DNA of 64,000 bases, from assembly GCA_003674045.1 (NCBI GenBank), contig PENC01000003.1, positions 124,001 through 188,000 of the forward strand, written 5' to 3'. The notes under the pieces were generated by a model, which was not told the origin of the DNA, ran no database searches, and saw nothing but the letters and a program-made list of their open reading frames with translations. Each line of letters starts with the position of its first letter. Positions within the stretch are counted from its first letter, which is position 1. The DNA is from Streptomyces griseocarneus. GTDB taxonomy: Bacteria > Actinomycetota > Actinomycetes > Streptomycetales > Streptomycetaceae. Of the stretch, positions 1 through 9,441 are shown one piece after another. The translations under genes were made by a program, and so were the position numbers.

Positions 1-1559
1 TCGAGACGGTGCGAGGCTTCGGGGTGCGCATAGAGCGCCGAATGGTCCGGCATGGTGACGACTTGGTGGGGATCGCGCACCATCTCGGCGGCCCGGTCCT
101 CCTCGTTCGGGTAGCGCCGGATCACGTCGCTGAGGATCGGCCCCAGCTCGTTCAGCGCGTTCAGCAGCGCCCGCTCCGGGTTGAGGCCGGCTCCAGCGGT
201 GCACAGCAGGGCGGGACCCTTCCGGTCCGGGTGAGCCGCCATCACCCAGACGGCCGGGATCCCGTAGTCCGTGGTGATGTCGAAGGCGTGGATGCGGTAC
301 CCGGTGCTCGACCTGATCGCGCCCGCCTGGAGCGGCACGGCCGGGTCGTGGCACGAGTCCAGGTCGATGGTCGGCGGGGTGGTCCGGGTGTACCAGGTGC
401 ACAGGAAGGCGTCGCGCTCGACCGTCTCCATGAGTCCGTGCAGCGTGGCCTCTTCCCAGGAGGAGCCGAGGGCACAGCCGTTGGACACCTCGTAGTAGGA
501 GACTGGATCGTCGCCTCGCAGCCGGTGGCAGTAGTAGTACGCCAGGGCCTCCGGCACCAGGCGCGCGCTCCCGGAGGCGAACGAGTGCGCCCACACCCAC
601 CACACCGGCCGGTCCGGATCAAACCTGCGGTAGCGGAAGGTCGGGTCGTCGTAGCTCTCGTCCGGGTGGTGGCCGAACACGTCAGGGTGCACGGCGTGCG
701 GTGCGAGTTCGTGCCATGTGCCGCGCACGGAGCTCCGCAGGCCCCCCGGGGCCACACCGCCGTAGCGCTCCAGTGCCTCGAGAATCGCGGTCAGCTCGCT
801 GGTCCGGTAGTCGCGGCTGCGGCCGTACCCGGGCTCGGCCAGGTTGTCGAACCGCAGCGGCATCGACGCGCCAGCCATCACGAGCCCGCCCTCCGCGCCG
901 CGGTTGGTGTGCTGGATCAGGCCGCTGAACGGGTCCACGTAAAGCTCGCGAATGGTCTCGAACTCGGCCATCACATCCCGGGTCCGCGACCCGAACGGCG
1001 TGATCTTGGGGGCGGGCCGCAGGACGCGCTGTGCCAGCTCCGCCGTGTCCTCCGGTAGCACTCCGCAGTGCGGACAGAAAGGGTCGGGCAGGAAGCGGTG
1101 GCGGGTGGTGGCCAAGGTGGCCAGATCGACCACCGTCACCAGGCGCCGGCCGCTCGGGTCGGGCAGCTCGTCCGTCACCAGCGCGGCGGCCGCTTCGGCC
1201 ACCACCTGAGCGGCGAGCTCGTCGAGCAGATGCGGCACATCCTGCGCGAGCCGGGCGGCGTGCTGCTCGCGCAGTGGGGCGAGCCACGCCTTGCCCGCGT
1301 CGACACGTTGCCGCCGCAGGTCGAGACAGTGTGGGCAGCCCGGCAGACCTGGGCGGGTGAACGGCCCCACGACCACTTGACCGACCTCGGAGTGCACGCT
1401 CAGCCACGGGCGGTCGCTCGGACCGTCCGCCGGGAGCTGCCAGCTGTCGCTTGCCAGCACCTCGACACCGAGGTCCGAAAGTGCGTCGGAGAGGCTGCGG
1501 GACAGCATTCCGGACTGTACCACCGCGTCGTCGGCGGTGTTCGTCAGCATCTCCGTCAT
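1..1559 (-). CDS. YcaO cyclodehydratase of the thiopeptide cluster (3' end cut off)
   Basis: ATP-dependent cyclodehydratase that should turn Cys (and Thr) of the precursor into azolines. 519 residues are visible and the reading frame runs off base 1. The N-terminal part has two CPHC pairs (about residues 73 and 160), the zinc-cysteine remnant of an E1-like domain. The YcaO part shows the ATP/Mg signature SNGCALGSSWEEA followed by an ExxE-type helix ending METVERDAF (about residues 350-385). The ATG overlaps the stop of the upstream gene (TGATG), so the two are translationally coupled. Position and architecture match TbtG of thiomuracin (family knowledge). The C-terminus and anything beyond it, such as a cytochrome P450 for Ile hydroxylation, cannot be seen. 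Confidence 0.9.
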   Translation of the reverse strand, partial: MTEMLTNTADDAVVQSGMLSRSLSDALSDLGVEVLASDSWQLPADGPSDRPWLSVHSEVGQVVVGPFTRPGLPGCPHCLDLRRQRVDAGKAWLAPLREQHAARLAQDVPHLLDELAAQVVAEAAAALVTDELPDPSGRRLVTVVDLATLATTRHRFLPDPFCPHCGVLPEDTAELAQRVLRPAPKITPFGSRTRDVMAEFETIRELYVDPFSGLIQHTNRGAEGGLVMAGASMPLRFDNLAEPGYGRSRDYRTSELTAILEALERYGGVAPGGLRSSVRGTWHELAPHAVHPDVFGHHPDESYDDPTFRYRRFDPDRPVWWVWAHSFASGSARLVPEALAYYYCHRLRGDDPVSYYEVSNGCALGSSWEEATLHGLMETVERDAFLCTWYTRTTPPTIDLDSCHDPAVPLQAGAIRSSTGYRIHAFDITTDYGIPAVWVMAAHPDRKGPALLCTAGAGLNPERALLNALNELGPILSDVIRRYPNEEDRAAEMVRDPHQVVTMPDHSALYAHPEASHRL

Positions 1560-3205
1560 CAGTCCACTACCACCTTCACCGCCGAGATTCCGAGCTGGGC
1601 AATACCGGGGTCGTGGTCGAGCTCGACCACGATCGCGTCGGGAGCGCGCAGCGCCACCGCGTGGCGCAGGTCCATAAGTGTGATCGGCGGCGTGCCGGGC
1701 AGGGCGACCGCCCGGCCGGGCAGTGGCAGTGCCTGGCCCAGGGCTCGCGGCGCGAGGTCCGGGCGGCCGTGCATCAGCACCTGGCCGGTGAGCACGGCTT
1801 TCTCCATCGCGCGGACCGCTGCGGCGGCGTGGCTGGTGCCTCGGCCGTGCACGGTGCCGTGGCGGGTGGTCGCCACTGCAGTCGGGACCGTCTCCTCCGG
1901 CAGCAGGCCGAGCCAGGCCATGCGGTCGCTCACCAGCAGTTGGTCCAGTGCTTCGCGCACCTCGGTCGGCAACCCCTCGCCGCCTTCCACGCGTACGACC
2001 GGTCCGGGTGCGTCCACCGCCCAGGCCTCGAGGAGGTCGAGCAGTGCCGCGGTGAGTGCCTCCTCCCGCCTCTCGGCCGCAGCGGTGCCGAGCGACGGCC
2101 CGGCACTGCTGCCGCAGCGCCGCGCCCGGTCGACCGATGCCAGCACCGGGCCGTCGTCCGCGAGGCGGCGGACGGGCAGGAAATAACCCGCCGGGTCGAC
2201 GGCGATCCGGTCCATCGCGGCGCGCAGCGCGGACAGGTCATCGGTAGTGTCGGTGAGGGCGGGTCGCCCGGCCGCGTCGACCACGGCGCGCGGATCGAGG
2301 GTCGACTCGAGGTGCAGCGCAAGGGCTGCGAGCACGACCCGTCGCCGGGCCTGCCCGTAGTCGGGTCCGTCTGCGACGATCTCCGCATCCAGCGGGCGGA
2401 TCGAGGCCCGGCCCGCGACCCGGGCCCGGGCGAGGTGCCGGGGCACCTGAGGCAGGTCGTCCTCACCGATCTCGCGCACGACGCCGTGGACCGGGTCGAT
2501 CGCCGCCATCACCCGCTCGTCGAACGGCTCGGTCACCGGGCCCGGTGACACAGGTCGCCACGGGTGCGGCAGTGCCCGCCAGGACGTCGTCTCCTCCCGA
2601 GTGACCGTCAGGCCGCTCCAGACCTTCGCAGACCCGAGTGCCGCCCGCCGGACCAGCTGGGCCGCGGCGGTCCGGACTGTCGCGGGGTGGGGCCGTCCGT
2701 CGGCCAGGTCGCCGCAGCGCAAGGCGGCCACGACCTCGTCGAGCTGCTCGGCGTCCATCGGCCCGACGACCACCGCAGCGCCCTCGGCGAACAGGACGAC
2801 GCCCACGCGGCCCGTCCCTGCCGCGGCGCGGACGCCTTCGAACCAGTCGCCGCGCAGGGGACCGGCTCCCAGGACGACGGACGGCAGCGACAACCCGCTG
2901 CGCTCCACCGCGCGCTCCAGTTCGGCACTCTCGCCCGCGAATCCCACCTCGCCGGGCATGCCCGGGTGCCGCAGGATTCCGACGGACATCATCGCGTCCC
3001 GCACCCGGCGCGCCTGCGCCGCACGCGCGCCGTCGAGTTCGTCGGCCGCCTGCTCGACGTCCCGGCCCTGGTCGACCCACGAGGACACCAGGCGGATCCA
3101 TCCGGACACCCCGGTCGACAGCTCCAGCGGCCCGGACTCGGACAGCCCGTAGGTCTTGCCCTCGAAGTCGATCGTGTAGGCGTTCATCCGTCGGAGAGCA
3201 CTCAT
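1559..3205 (-). CDS. Ocin-ThiF-like / RRE leader-binding partner of the cyclodehydratase
   Basis: A 548-residue protein placed between the dehydrogenase and the YcaO enzyme, as TbtF is in thiomuracin. The N-terminus (about residues 8-90) has the short beta strands and helices expected of a RiPP recognition element, starting IDFEGKTYGL. It would bind the leader of the precursor and present the core to YcaO. The rest resembles a degenerate E1/ThiF-like scaffold with no adenylation motif that I can see. The ATG overlaps the preceding stop (ATGA). The assignment rests mostly on gene order and overall architecture, because this family diverges quickly. Confidence 0.8.
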   Translation of the reverse strand: MSALRRMNAYTIDFEGKTYGLSESGPLELSTGVSGWIRLVSSWVDQGRDVEQAADELDGARAAQARRVRDAMMSVGILRHPGMPGEVGFAGESAELERAVERSGLSLPSVVLGAGPLRGDWFEGVRAAAGTGRVGVVLFAEGAAVVVGPMDAEQLDEVVAALRCGDLADGRPHPATVRTAAAQLVRRAALGSAKVWSGLTVTREETTSWRALPHPWRPVSPGPVTEPFDERVMAAIDPVHGVVREIGEDDLPQVPRHLARARVAGRASIRPLDAEIVADGPDYGQARRRVVLAALALHLESTLDPRAVVDAAGRPALTDTTDDLSALRAAMDRIAVDPAGYFLPVRRLADDGPVLASVDRARRCGSSAGPSLGTAAAERREEALTAALLDLLEAWAVDAPGPVVRVEGGEGLPTEVREALDQLLVSDRMAWLGLLPEETVPTAVATTRHGTVHGRGTSHAAAAVRAMEKAVLTGQVLMHGRPDLAPRALGQALPLPGRAVALPGTPPITLMDLRHAVALRAPDAIVVELDHDPGIAQLGISAVKVVVD

Positions 3206-4566
3206 CGGCCCTGCTCCCCACGCCGACGGAGGCTGGATCCCACGATGAACTGGCCGACGCTGACCTCGACGAGCGGGTCACGGCCCGTCGCCTCGGTGAA
3301 GGCCACCGCGTCGTCCGTACCCAGGGGGCAGCCGGCCAGTCCCATGGCGCTGCACGTCCCGGCGAGCGTGTGGTAGAGCACCCCGGTGTTCTTCAACACC
3401 ACTGCGTAACCCATCCCCTCGTACTTCCACATCACCCGGCCGACCCGGGCTGCCACGACCAACAGCACCTGCGGGAAGGCACCGGTCGTCGATCCCTGCG
3501 AGGCAACGCGCAGCATCCGGCGCACCGCGTGGTGCGCCAAGGGCTGCACGAGTTCCAGCCCGTGCCGGTGCGCGTCGTAGTGATAGAAGCCGCTGTCCAG
3601 CCCCGCACACCGGTTGACCACCGGATACAGCTCGAGCTCGTACACCGCACCGCCCGAAGGGCGCGGGGAGCTGACGAACTCGACTCCGTCCTCTTCGTGC
3701 ACCCGCCGCACCCGCGCGGTGCGATACAGCAGCTCGCTGAGCTGGTCGACCGAGATCGGGGACTCCTCGTCATGCTCCCGCTCCGAGCGACGCCCCTCAG
3801 ACACCTCGAAGTACGAGCCCTCACTCAGCCGGCGGTCCGCGAAGTCCGGCACAGCGAGTCCGACACGGGCCCCCGGGTAGGGCGGCGGGACGGCCGGCTC
3901 CGGCGCGAAGCCAGCCGCGCGGCCCCACCAGGTTCCGCCGAACCCGTCGCCGACGTACCCGCGGTATCCGAGGCGGCTTCGGTCGTGGAAGAGCAGCTCG
4001 TGCGGCGACCACTGGCGGTAGCGCAACTCCTGGGCCTGCTCACCCTCCGGGTCGGCCAGAAAGCCCGCGAGCGCGAGCTGCTCGCGGAGGGCAGCGGCGA
4101 GCCCACTGGGCGCCGATGTTGAGCCGGGCGCGGGGTCGAGCGCGGCCGTCAGCAGCTCCCGCCTATGGAGCGTGATCTCTGCGCTGGCCAGGGGCGATTC
4201 CAAGACCAGAGCACCGTGCTCGGCCCGGATGACCGCGTACCGGGACAGGTCGAGCTGCCCCTCGGCGGCGGGCGCCGACCCGCGGGCCCTCAGCGGCCGC
4301 ACCACGAACGCTGTCCCGCGGTCGTCGGCGAACTCCTCGTCGAGCCAGCCGCCCTGCCGCAGCAGCTCGGTGACCTGGTCCTCCGCGTCGGCGGGCTGCC
4401 CCGTACCGGCAAGCCGCGCGACGACCTCCGCCGTCGACGCGCCGGAGGGCAGGCTGACATGGTGAGGCCAGGCCATGAGGTGGGTGCGGCCGCCGCGCTC
4501 GGCACTGAACACGCCCCTTCTCAGCCGTTCGGTCCGCTGTGCGGCAATGTCCTGCGCCCGGGTCAC
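3202..4566 (-). CDS. SagB/McbC-type FMN-dependent azoline dehydrogenase
   Basis: Oxidises azolines to thiazoles and methyloxazole using FMN. The predicted protein is 454 residues. The GTG at 4566 overlaps the stop of the pyridine-synthase gene (GTGA), which decides the start; further upstream the frame is only a shadow. The C-terminal half carries nitroreductase-fold features typical of SagB-type enzymes, such as PSGGAVYELELYPVV and LDSGFYHYDAHRHGLELV. The N-terminal about 120 residues may be a second RRE-like region. Matches TbtE in order and size. It acts before the dehydroalanine-forming steps in characterised thiopeptide pathways. Confidence 0.88.
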   Translation of the reverse strand: MTRAQDIAAQRTERLRRGVFSAERGGRTHLMAWPHHVSLPSGASTAEVVARLAGTGQPADAEDQVTELLRQGGWLDEEFADDRGTAFVVRPLRARGSAPAAEGQLDLSRYAVIRAEHGALVLESPLASAEITLHRRELLTAALDPAPGSTSAPSGLAAALREQLALAGFLADPEGEQAQELRYRQWSPHELLFHDRSRLGYRGYVGDGFGGTWWGRAAGFAPEPAVPPPYPGARVGLAVPDFADRRLSEGSYFEVSEGRRSEREHDEESPISVDQLSELLYRTARVRRVHEEDGVEFVSSPRPSGGAVYELELYPVVNRCAGLDSGFYHYDAHRHGLELVQPLAHHAVRRMLRVASQGSTTGAFPQVLLVVAARVGRVMWKYEGMGYAVVLKNTGVLYHTLAGTCSAMGLAGCPLGTDDAVAFTEATGRDPLVEVSVGQFIVGSSLRRRGEQGR

Positions 4567-5645
4567 CGGTCGCCTCCCTCTGTGGTCGTCGTCGGGTCTT
4601 CGCTCTCCACGAGGGCCGTGGCCAGCAGGTGGCACAGCCGGTACCGGCCGACCGGTCCCACGCCCATCCGGGAGAGCTGGAGGTAGAGCAGGCTGATCGC
4701 GAAGCGGTAGGTCTGGAACCAGTCGGAGGAGCGCACCTCCTCCCACCGGGCCGACCCGGCCAGCTCGCGGTGGAACGCGCTGCGCCCGGTCAGGTCGGCC
4801 GAGAAACCGTCAGCCAGCGAGGGCAGCGCGAACTTGCCGCGAGACTGTGCCTGTTGGGCGGACCGAACCACCGGTGTGATCGCATCCAGCCAATCCCGGA
4901 CGTAGCCGGGCCGGTCCGGGCCGACTGCCACCGCGAGCAGCCTGCGGCGCAGTGCCGGTGTCGAGCGGCGGGCGGCCGCGTCCCAGGCCGTGCGCACGTC
5001 CGGCGCGGCCTCGAGGTTCAGATACGCCTCGGCGTGCGACCGGAAGGACAGTGCGGCGGACGCGAGCCCGCCCCGGCCGAACTCCTGGGCTGTGACCGCC
5101 ATCAGGTCGGCGAGGGCCGGCCCGAGCCGATCCGCGGGAGCGGCGCGTAACAGCCGCAGTGCCGACATGCTCGCCGCGTAGTGGAATTCCTCGAGCAACG
5201 CCCGCACCTCGGGATCCGTACCCCGCGTCCCGTCAGGAGCCCCGGCCGTCCAGATGAGGGAGTTGTCCGCCAGCCAGTCCTCGCACAGCTCGACGCCGGC
5301 GCGGTCGGCGGCCTGCTGCGCCCGGTCCCGGACCTCCGCAAGCGTCACGGTCCGCATCGACGGGCTGGAGCGCAGCAGCTCGTGCAGCCGCCGGTCGATC
5401 TGCTCCCGCACCGCGGCCGCGGCATCGACGGGGCCGCGCACCCCCAGGCGCAGATGCGGTCCGCGCTGCCACTCCCGGGTCAGCCGGAACCGGCAGCCGG
5501 CCTGCTCCGCGGCCTCGGCGCACTCCCACAGTGGCCCGAGCAGCAGAGTGTTCCACCGGCTCTCGTCGTGGTAGGCGAACATGCCCTGCCAGTCCGCGAT
5601 GTGATTGCCGTCTCGGGTCGCGACCCGCTGCTGTGTGCCGGTCAC
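4563..5645 (-). CDS. Thiopeptide pyridine synthase ([4+2] cycloaddition, TbtD/TclM-like)
   Basis: A 360-residue thiopeptide-type bacteriocin biosynthesis protein. Enzymes of this group bring together two dehydroalanines of the core (here Ser1 and Ser11) to form the central pyridine, with loss of the leader peptide. It starts like a lantibiotic dehydratase C-terminal domain (WNTLLLGPLWECAEAAEQAG) and ends with RFAISLLYLQLSRMGVGPV, a segment I associate with TclM/TbtD. ATGA overlap with the upstream gene. Without this protein the product would stay linear. Confidence 0.85.
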   Translation of the reverse strand: MTGTQQRVATRDGNHIADWQGMFAYHDESRWNTLLLGPLWECAEAAEQAGCRFRLTREWQRGPHLRLGVRGPVDAAAAVREQIDRRLHELLRSSPSMRTVTLAEVRDRAQQAADRAGVELCEDWLADNSLIWTAGAPDGTRGTDPEVRALLEEFHYAASMSALRLLRAAPADRLGPALADLMAVTAQEFGRGGLASAALSFRSHAEAYLNLEAAPDVRTAWDAAARRSTPALRRRLLAVAVGPDRPGYVRDWLDAITPVVRSAQQAQSRGKFALPSLADGFSADLTGRSAFHRELAGSARWEEVRSSDWFQTYRFAISLLYLQLSRMGVGPVGRYRLCHLLATALVESEDPTTTTEGGDR

Positions 5646-6529
5646 GCGTCTGCCCCTGTCTTGGCAAGGAGGGCCTGTGCGAGTGCTGCGCGCAGCATCA
5701 GCTCCGTAGACAACGTCACTCCTATCCGGTTGGCGAAGAGGTGGACGCAGATGTCCAGCGTCGCGATCGGGTCCCCGGCATCGGCAGTCGCGAACGTCAC
5801 GCCGCCGAACCCGAGGGCGGGCGGACGGTAGTCGTCCGCGGCGGTGCGCAGTGCGGCCTCAAGTCGTTCCAGCGATCGGGTGAGGCGCTGGGCCGCGGCG
5901 GGAGGCCGCTCCAGGAGCGGCGCGATCCGGCCCAGGTCCAGCCGGGCGCCGGGCGGAAGGCCAGCGGCCCGGACGCGCCGGGCCCAGTCGGCACTGGTCG
6001 TGGGCCCGCGCGCCGCGAAGAAGTCGGCTAGGACCAAGACGACCAGGGAGTCCCGGGCCGCCGACGGCGGGTTCGCCGCGAGTACGTCCAGGGCGATCCG
6101 GGTGCTCTCGTCGAAGTGCTCCTCGCACGCCGCCAACGCGGCTCCGCGGCCGTACCGTTCGTGCTCCGGGGAGTAGGTGGCCGGTACGACCGTGCCGTCC
6201 GGGACCAGCCCGGTCGCCGCATCCGATCCACCGATCCGGCCGCGCAGCAGCGTGTACTCTTCGGCGCTCATGCTGCGCTCGGACGGATGGTCGCGGCACC
6301 AGCGCCCCAGCTCGGCCGGTATCCGGTGCTCCAGTTCCGCCAGCGCGGTGTCCGACGGCGCGCTCAGTCGCAACCGCACGTGCGGACCACCGTCCCAGTA
6401 CCGCAGGACGAACGCCAGGTCGGTAAGTCCTTCGGTCCGCAAGGCTCCGATCAATGGTGTGACCGCCTCGGTCAACAGCCGGTCCTGGTACTGGTGCTGG
6501 TGCACGTGCCAGGAAGTCCAGGTCGTCAA
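5642..6529 (-). CDS. Glutamate-elimination protein (SpaB C-terminal domain, TbtC-like)
   Basis: Split-LanB elimination subunit: it removes glutamate from glutamylated Ser residues to give dehydroalanine. I place the start at the TTG at 6529, which forms a TTGA overlap with the dehydratase stop; the protein then begins MTTWTSWHVHQHQYQDRLL and has 295 residues. FVLRYWDGGPHVRLRL near the N-terminus is typical of the thiopeptide-type biosynthesis domain. It ends with an ATGA overlap into the pyridine synthase. The larger frame reaching 6598 is rejected because it lies inside the preceding gene. Confidence 0.85.
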   Translation of the reverse strand: MTTWTSWHVHQHQYQDRLLTEAVTPLIGALRTEGLTDLAFVLRYWDGGPHVRLRLSAPSDTALAELEHRIPAELGRWCRDHPSERSMSAEEYTLLRGRIGGSDAATGLVPDGTVVPATYSPEHERYGRGAALAACEEHFDESTRIALDVLAANPPSAARDSLVVLVLADFFAARGPTTSADWARRVRAAGLPPGARLDLGRIAPLLERPPAAAQRLTRSLERLEAALRTAADDYRPPALGFGGVTFATADAGDPIATLDICVHLFANRIGVTLSTELMLRAALAQALLAKTGADA

Positions 6530-8979
6530 CGTCGCACACCCACCTGGACCGCGAACTCGGTCACGTGTCCCGATCCGGCCAGCGGGTCGGGCAGGCATTC
6601 CTCAACGATCGCGTACTCGGCCTGACGGAGCATCTTCTCGGCGTCCGCGAACAACAACGGGCTGGTGACGTCGACGAACACCGGCTTGCGCGCCTTGCTC
6701 TGGCCCCCGCCGTGATCGGTGGAGCTCCATGCCCGGAGGTAGAACCGGCTGCCCAGACCGTGCGCGGCGAGCCACCGGTGCCAGGCCCGCAGCGATTCGC
6801 GCGGCCCTCGCCCACCCGGGAACTCTTCCCGGCTCAGCAGCCGACGGGTCCGCTGCAGCGCGGTGGCTCCGAGCACCACTCGCGGAGTAGCGGTCGACCG
6901 CGCCGCACCGGCCCGACCGGGTACCGCGGGGGTGAACACCGCGATGCTCGGGTGGATCAGGTAGGCGCTGCCGAAGACCTGCTCCAGCAGCCGGACGAAC
7001 GACGGCAGTGCGAGGTCGGCGGCCATGCCGAGGTGCACCAGGCGCACGTCCCGACCGTCCATGTCCCGGAGTACAGGCAGGCCGTCCGCCCCGGGCACGA
7101 CGCGCACCGACGATATCGGCAGGCGCTCGCCGTCCGGTCGGCCGGACGTGGTCCCGGGATACTGCAGCTCGCGCGGAGCCGTGGCCATCCTCGCGTTGAG
7201 CGCCGACCCCAGTAACCCGCTGATCTCGACGACGTCCTCGTCGACGGTGGGGACCAGGTCCGCGATCGCGAGGCCTGCCTGTGCGGCGAGCCGTCCCCGG
7301 CCGCGGCCGTGCCCGCCGTGCACCACGTTCACCACTCGATGGATCCCGGCCTCCGTGGCCTGTTGCAGGTAGAAGGTGGCCGAGCGGTTCGGGTGCGCGA
7401 AGGGGAAGCCGTCGAGCAGCCGGTCCAGGTCCGCCACGGCGAGTGGGCCGTGCGCCGCCCGGCCGAGCACCTCACTGGTGAGACCGGACAAGGCGCGACC
7501 GAGTTCCCGCACCATGCTGCCCGAGCACATCGCCAGGTCGGCTCCCCAAGGGGGCGCCGTCGGCCCGATGATGCGCCCGAGATCGCCGACCGGGTCGAGG
7601 CGCGCCCGGCCAAGGCTGTCCAGGGCGACGGTCAGCGGCACGTCGTAGTCGGGACCGAACCGCTCAGCCAGGTACTCACCGGCTGCCGCCTTCGCTGGCA
7701 GCTTGTGGTCGTACAACGCCAGGAATCTCCGGGCACAATCGAGTTCGTCGAGCACCGCGCCGTCGGGACGGTCGGGAAGTTCGTAGGGCCAGTCGGCGGC
7801 GACGGACATCTCGTGCGCCTTGACAGCGGGAAGCTCGATCCCGAGTCGGCGTCCCACCCGCTCGGCGGCGGCCTCCGCAGTCGCGGCGGAGTCGTCCAGC
7901 GCGGTGTCCAGCGTGGCCAGCTCGGCGGACAGGTCCGCAGCGCCGCGCCGGTCGGCGAACGCGGACCAGGCAGCCCAGGGCCGGGGGTGGTGGTCGGCGA
8001 CGGGCAACTGATGCTCGATCAGCCCGGCGGCCAGGCACTGGCTTACCAGGGCCGCTCCGCCGGCCGCTCGAGCGGCCAGGTCCGCCTCTGTCTCCCCGGG
8101 GAGCAAGGTACGCAGCACCGCGTCGATCGCCGGGTGCTCCGTCACTCGGACCGTCTGTTCCCGTTGTCCGGCCCGGAAGAACAGCCAACCGCCGTCGACC
8201 CGCACCAGACTCGGGTTGACCCGTACCTCGAGCTCGGCGGGCACCGGCAGTGCGATGCGCAGGGCCTGGGTCAACGCGCCGATCACCGCGCCGTCCAGCT
8301 CGATCAGCAGCCGCTCCAGGGCCGCCTCGCCGCCAGCCCGACCCCAGTGGGCCGGAATCGTCACCATCCAGGAGCTGAACGGGCTGGTCTTCGCGGCCGC
8401 GCGGGCCGCCATCCGGGCGAGCCGGAGGAGTCGCTTGCGCTGTGGTGTGCCCGTCGTCTCCACGGCCCACCGCTGCGCGATGTCGGCCAACTCCCGGCTG
8501 GTGGCCTCGAGACCGGTCCGGAACCGCCGGTCGAGGCAGAGGCCGCGCAGGTGCCGCAGGTCGTCCGCCTCGGCCGCCACCCACCCGGCCTCCAATTGCG
8601 CGCCCAGAGAGTGCACCCGGTCCCGCGCGGCCGTCCAGGAGCCGAATGCGGCGGCCGCTCGCCCGGACATCAGTGGCATGGCCGCCTGCACGACCCGCCA
8701 CGACAGGCCGCCATGGTGCACTCCTCTGCGTGCGGCGACCAGCACGGCCCGTTCGTGTCCGGTGTGCGCGCCGATGTCCTGGAACAGGGCCGCGCCGACC
8801 TGTTCGGCGGACTCGTCCAGTAACCGGAGGGCCTCGGCCTCCTCGGTCAACACCTGGTCGATGCCGCTGTGGTGAAAGCCTCTGAGCGCATCCCGGCTCA
8901 GACCGGCCACCCGGACGAGGAGCACCTCGTCCACGGCGGCCCGCCCGGAGGAGATCGACAGATTCCGGACAGGGTTCAC
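6526..8979 (-). CDS. tRNA-Glu-dependent Ser glutamylating dehydratase (LanB N-terminal type, TbtB-like)
   Basis: An 817-residue lantibiotic-dehydratase N-terminal protein. The family uses glutamyl-tRNA to glutamylate Ser/Thr side chains of the precursor. Recognisable segments are AAKTSPFSSWM and, in the last third, HLGMAADLALPSFVRLLEQVFG. I prefer the GTG at 8979 over the TTG at 8988, because a GGGGG stretch lies about 9 nt before the GTG but directly abuts the TTG. It is the first gene after the precursor; a 462-nt gap with a hairpin separates the two, while all later genes overlap. This points to differential expression of precursor and enzymes. Confidence 0.9.
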   Translation of the reverse strand: MNPVRNLSISSGRAAVDEVLLVRVAGLSRDALRGFHHSGIDQVLTEEAEALRLLDESAEQVGAALFQDIGAHTGHERAVLVAARRGVHHGGLSWRVVQAAMPLMSGRAAAAFGSWTAARDRVHSLGAQLEAGWVAAEADDLRHLRGLCLDRRFRTGLEATSRELADIAQRWAVETTGTPQRKRLLRLARMAARAAAKTSPFSSWMVTIPAHWGRAGGEAALERLLIELDGAVIGALTQALRIALPVPAELEVRVNPSLVRVDGGWLFFRAGQREQTVRVTEHPAIDAVLRTLLPGETEADLAARAAGGAALVSQCLAAGLIEHQLPVADHHPRPWAAWSAFADRRGAADLSAELATLDTALDDSAATAEAAAERVGRRLGIELPAVKAHEMSVAADWPYELPDRPDGAVLDELDCARRFLALYDHKLPAKAAAGEYLAERFGPDYDVPLTVALDSLGRARLDPVGDLGRIIGPTAPPWGADLAMCSGSMVRELGRALSGLTSEVLGRAAHGPLAVADLDRLLDGFPFAHPNRSATFYLQQATEAGIHRVVNVVHGGHGRGRGRLAAQAGLAIADLVPTVDEDVVEISGLLGSALNARMATAPRELQYPGTTSGRPDGERLPISSVRVVPGADGLPVLRDMDGRDVRLVHLGMAADLALPSFVRLLEQVFGSAYLIHPSIAVFTPAVPGRAGAARSTATPRVVLGATALQRTRRLLSREEFPGGRGPRESLRAWHRWLAAHGLGSRFYLRAWSSTDHGGGQSKARKPVFVDVTSPLLFADAEKMLRQAEYAIVEECLPDPLAGSGHVTEFAVQVGVRR

Positions 8980-9441
8980 CTGTGACAACCCCCGTGGTTC
9001 GCCTGCTGATCAAGTATTTCGGAACGTGTTTGACCGGTCAGTGCGAAGACGCAGTCGAAGAAATTCGAGCGGCTTTCAGCGCGCCACCGAAAAAAGAAAC
9101 ATCCATCGAATCAGGAGATCGAAGCCAACCAGGCGCTCAGCCCCAACGGCCACGAGCTCAGACACTTCTCCCGACAGATCTTGTGCGACAGCATTCCGCA
9201 CCCACCCCCGTGAGCGGCGTATGATTGAATGTCAAATCATCAATCTACCAGCCGAGTGCGACCTTAGTCGCCGCCCATCCGCAACGCAAGGTCGAATGCA
9301 ATCCAACAATCTGATGGCTGAAACCGGTCGTGCGAGAGCATGCCACAGTCCCGCGGCACACCCTGGGGCACCGCGGGACTAGGTTCATTCAGTTGCCGGG
9401 AGGATTTGCCGGAGCGCCTCCGCCCTGGAGCAGACCTGAGG
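8980..9441. other. Gap between precursor and dehydratase genes
   Basis: No convincing gene. This stretch is less GC-rich than its surroundings. It holds the hairpin at 9347-9380 (listed separately) just after the precursor stop and a weak 6-bp inverted repeat near 9224-9246 (GATTGA/TCAATC). A secondary promoter for the enzyme genes may lie here, but I could not pick a clear -35/-10 pair. Confidence 0.5.
9347..9380 (-). terminator. Hairpin after the precursor gene (partial terminator/attenuator)
   Basis: Perfect 10-bp inverted repeat AGTCCCGCGG (9347-9356) and CCGCGGGACT (9371-9380) with a 14-nt loop, starting 61 nt beyond the precursor stop. No strong T tract follows. Such hairpins between a RiPP precursor and its enzymes usually stabilise or partly terminate the short precursor transcript; here that is inference. 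Confidence 0.6.

Noticed and set aside
9..1058. A 349-residue plus-strand reading frame opposite the YcaO gene
   Set aside because: It is antisense to a gene with clear YcaO and zinc-Cys motifs; its composition (Arg/Val/Gly-rich) is that of a GC-rich shadow frame.
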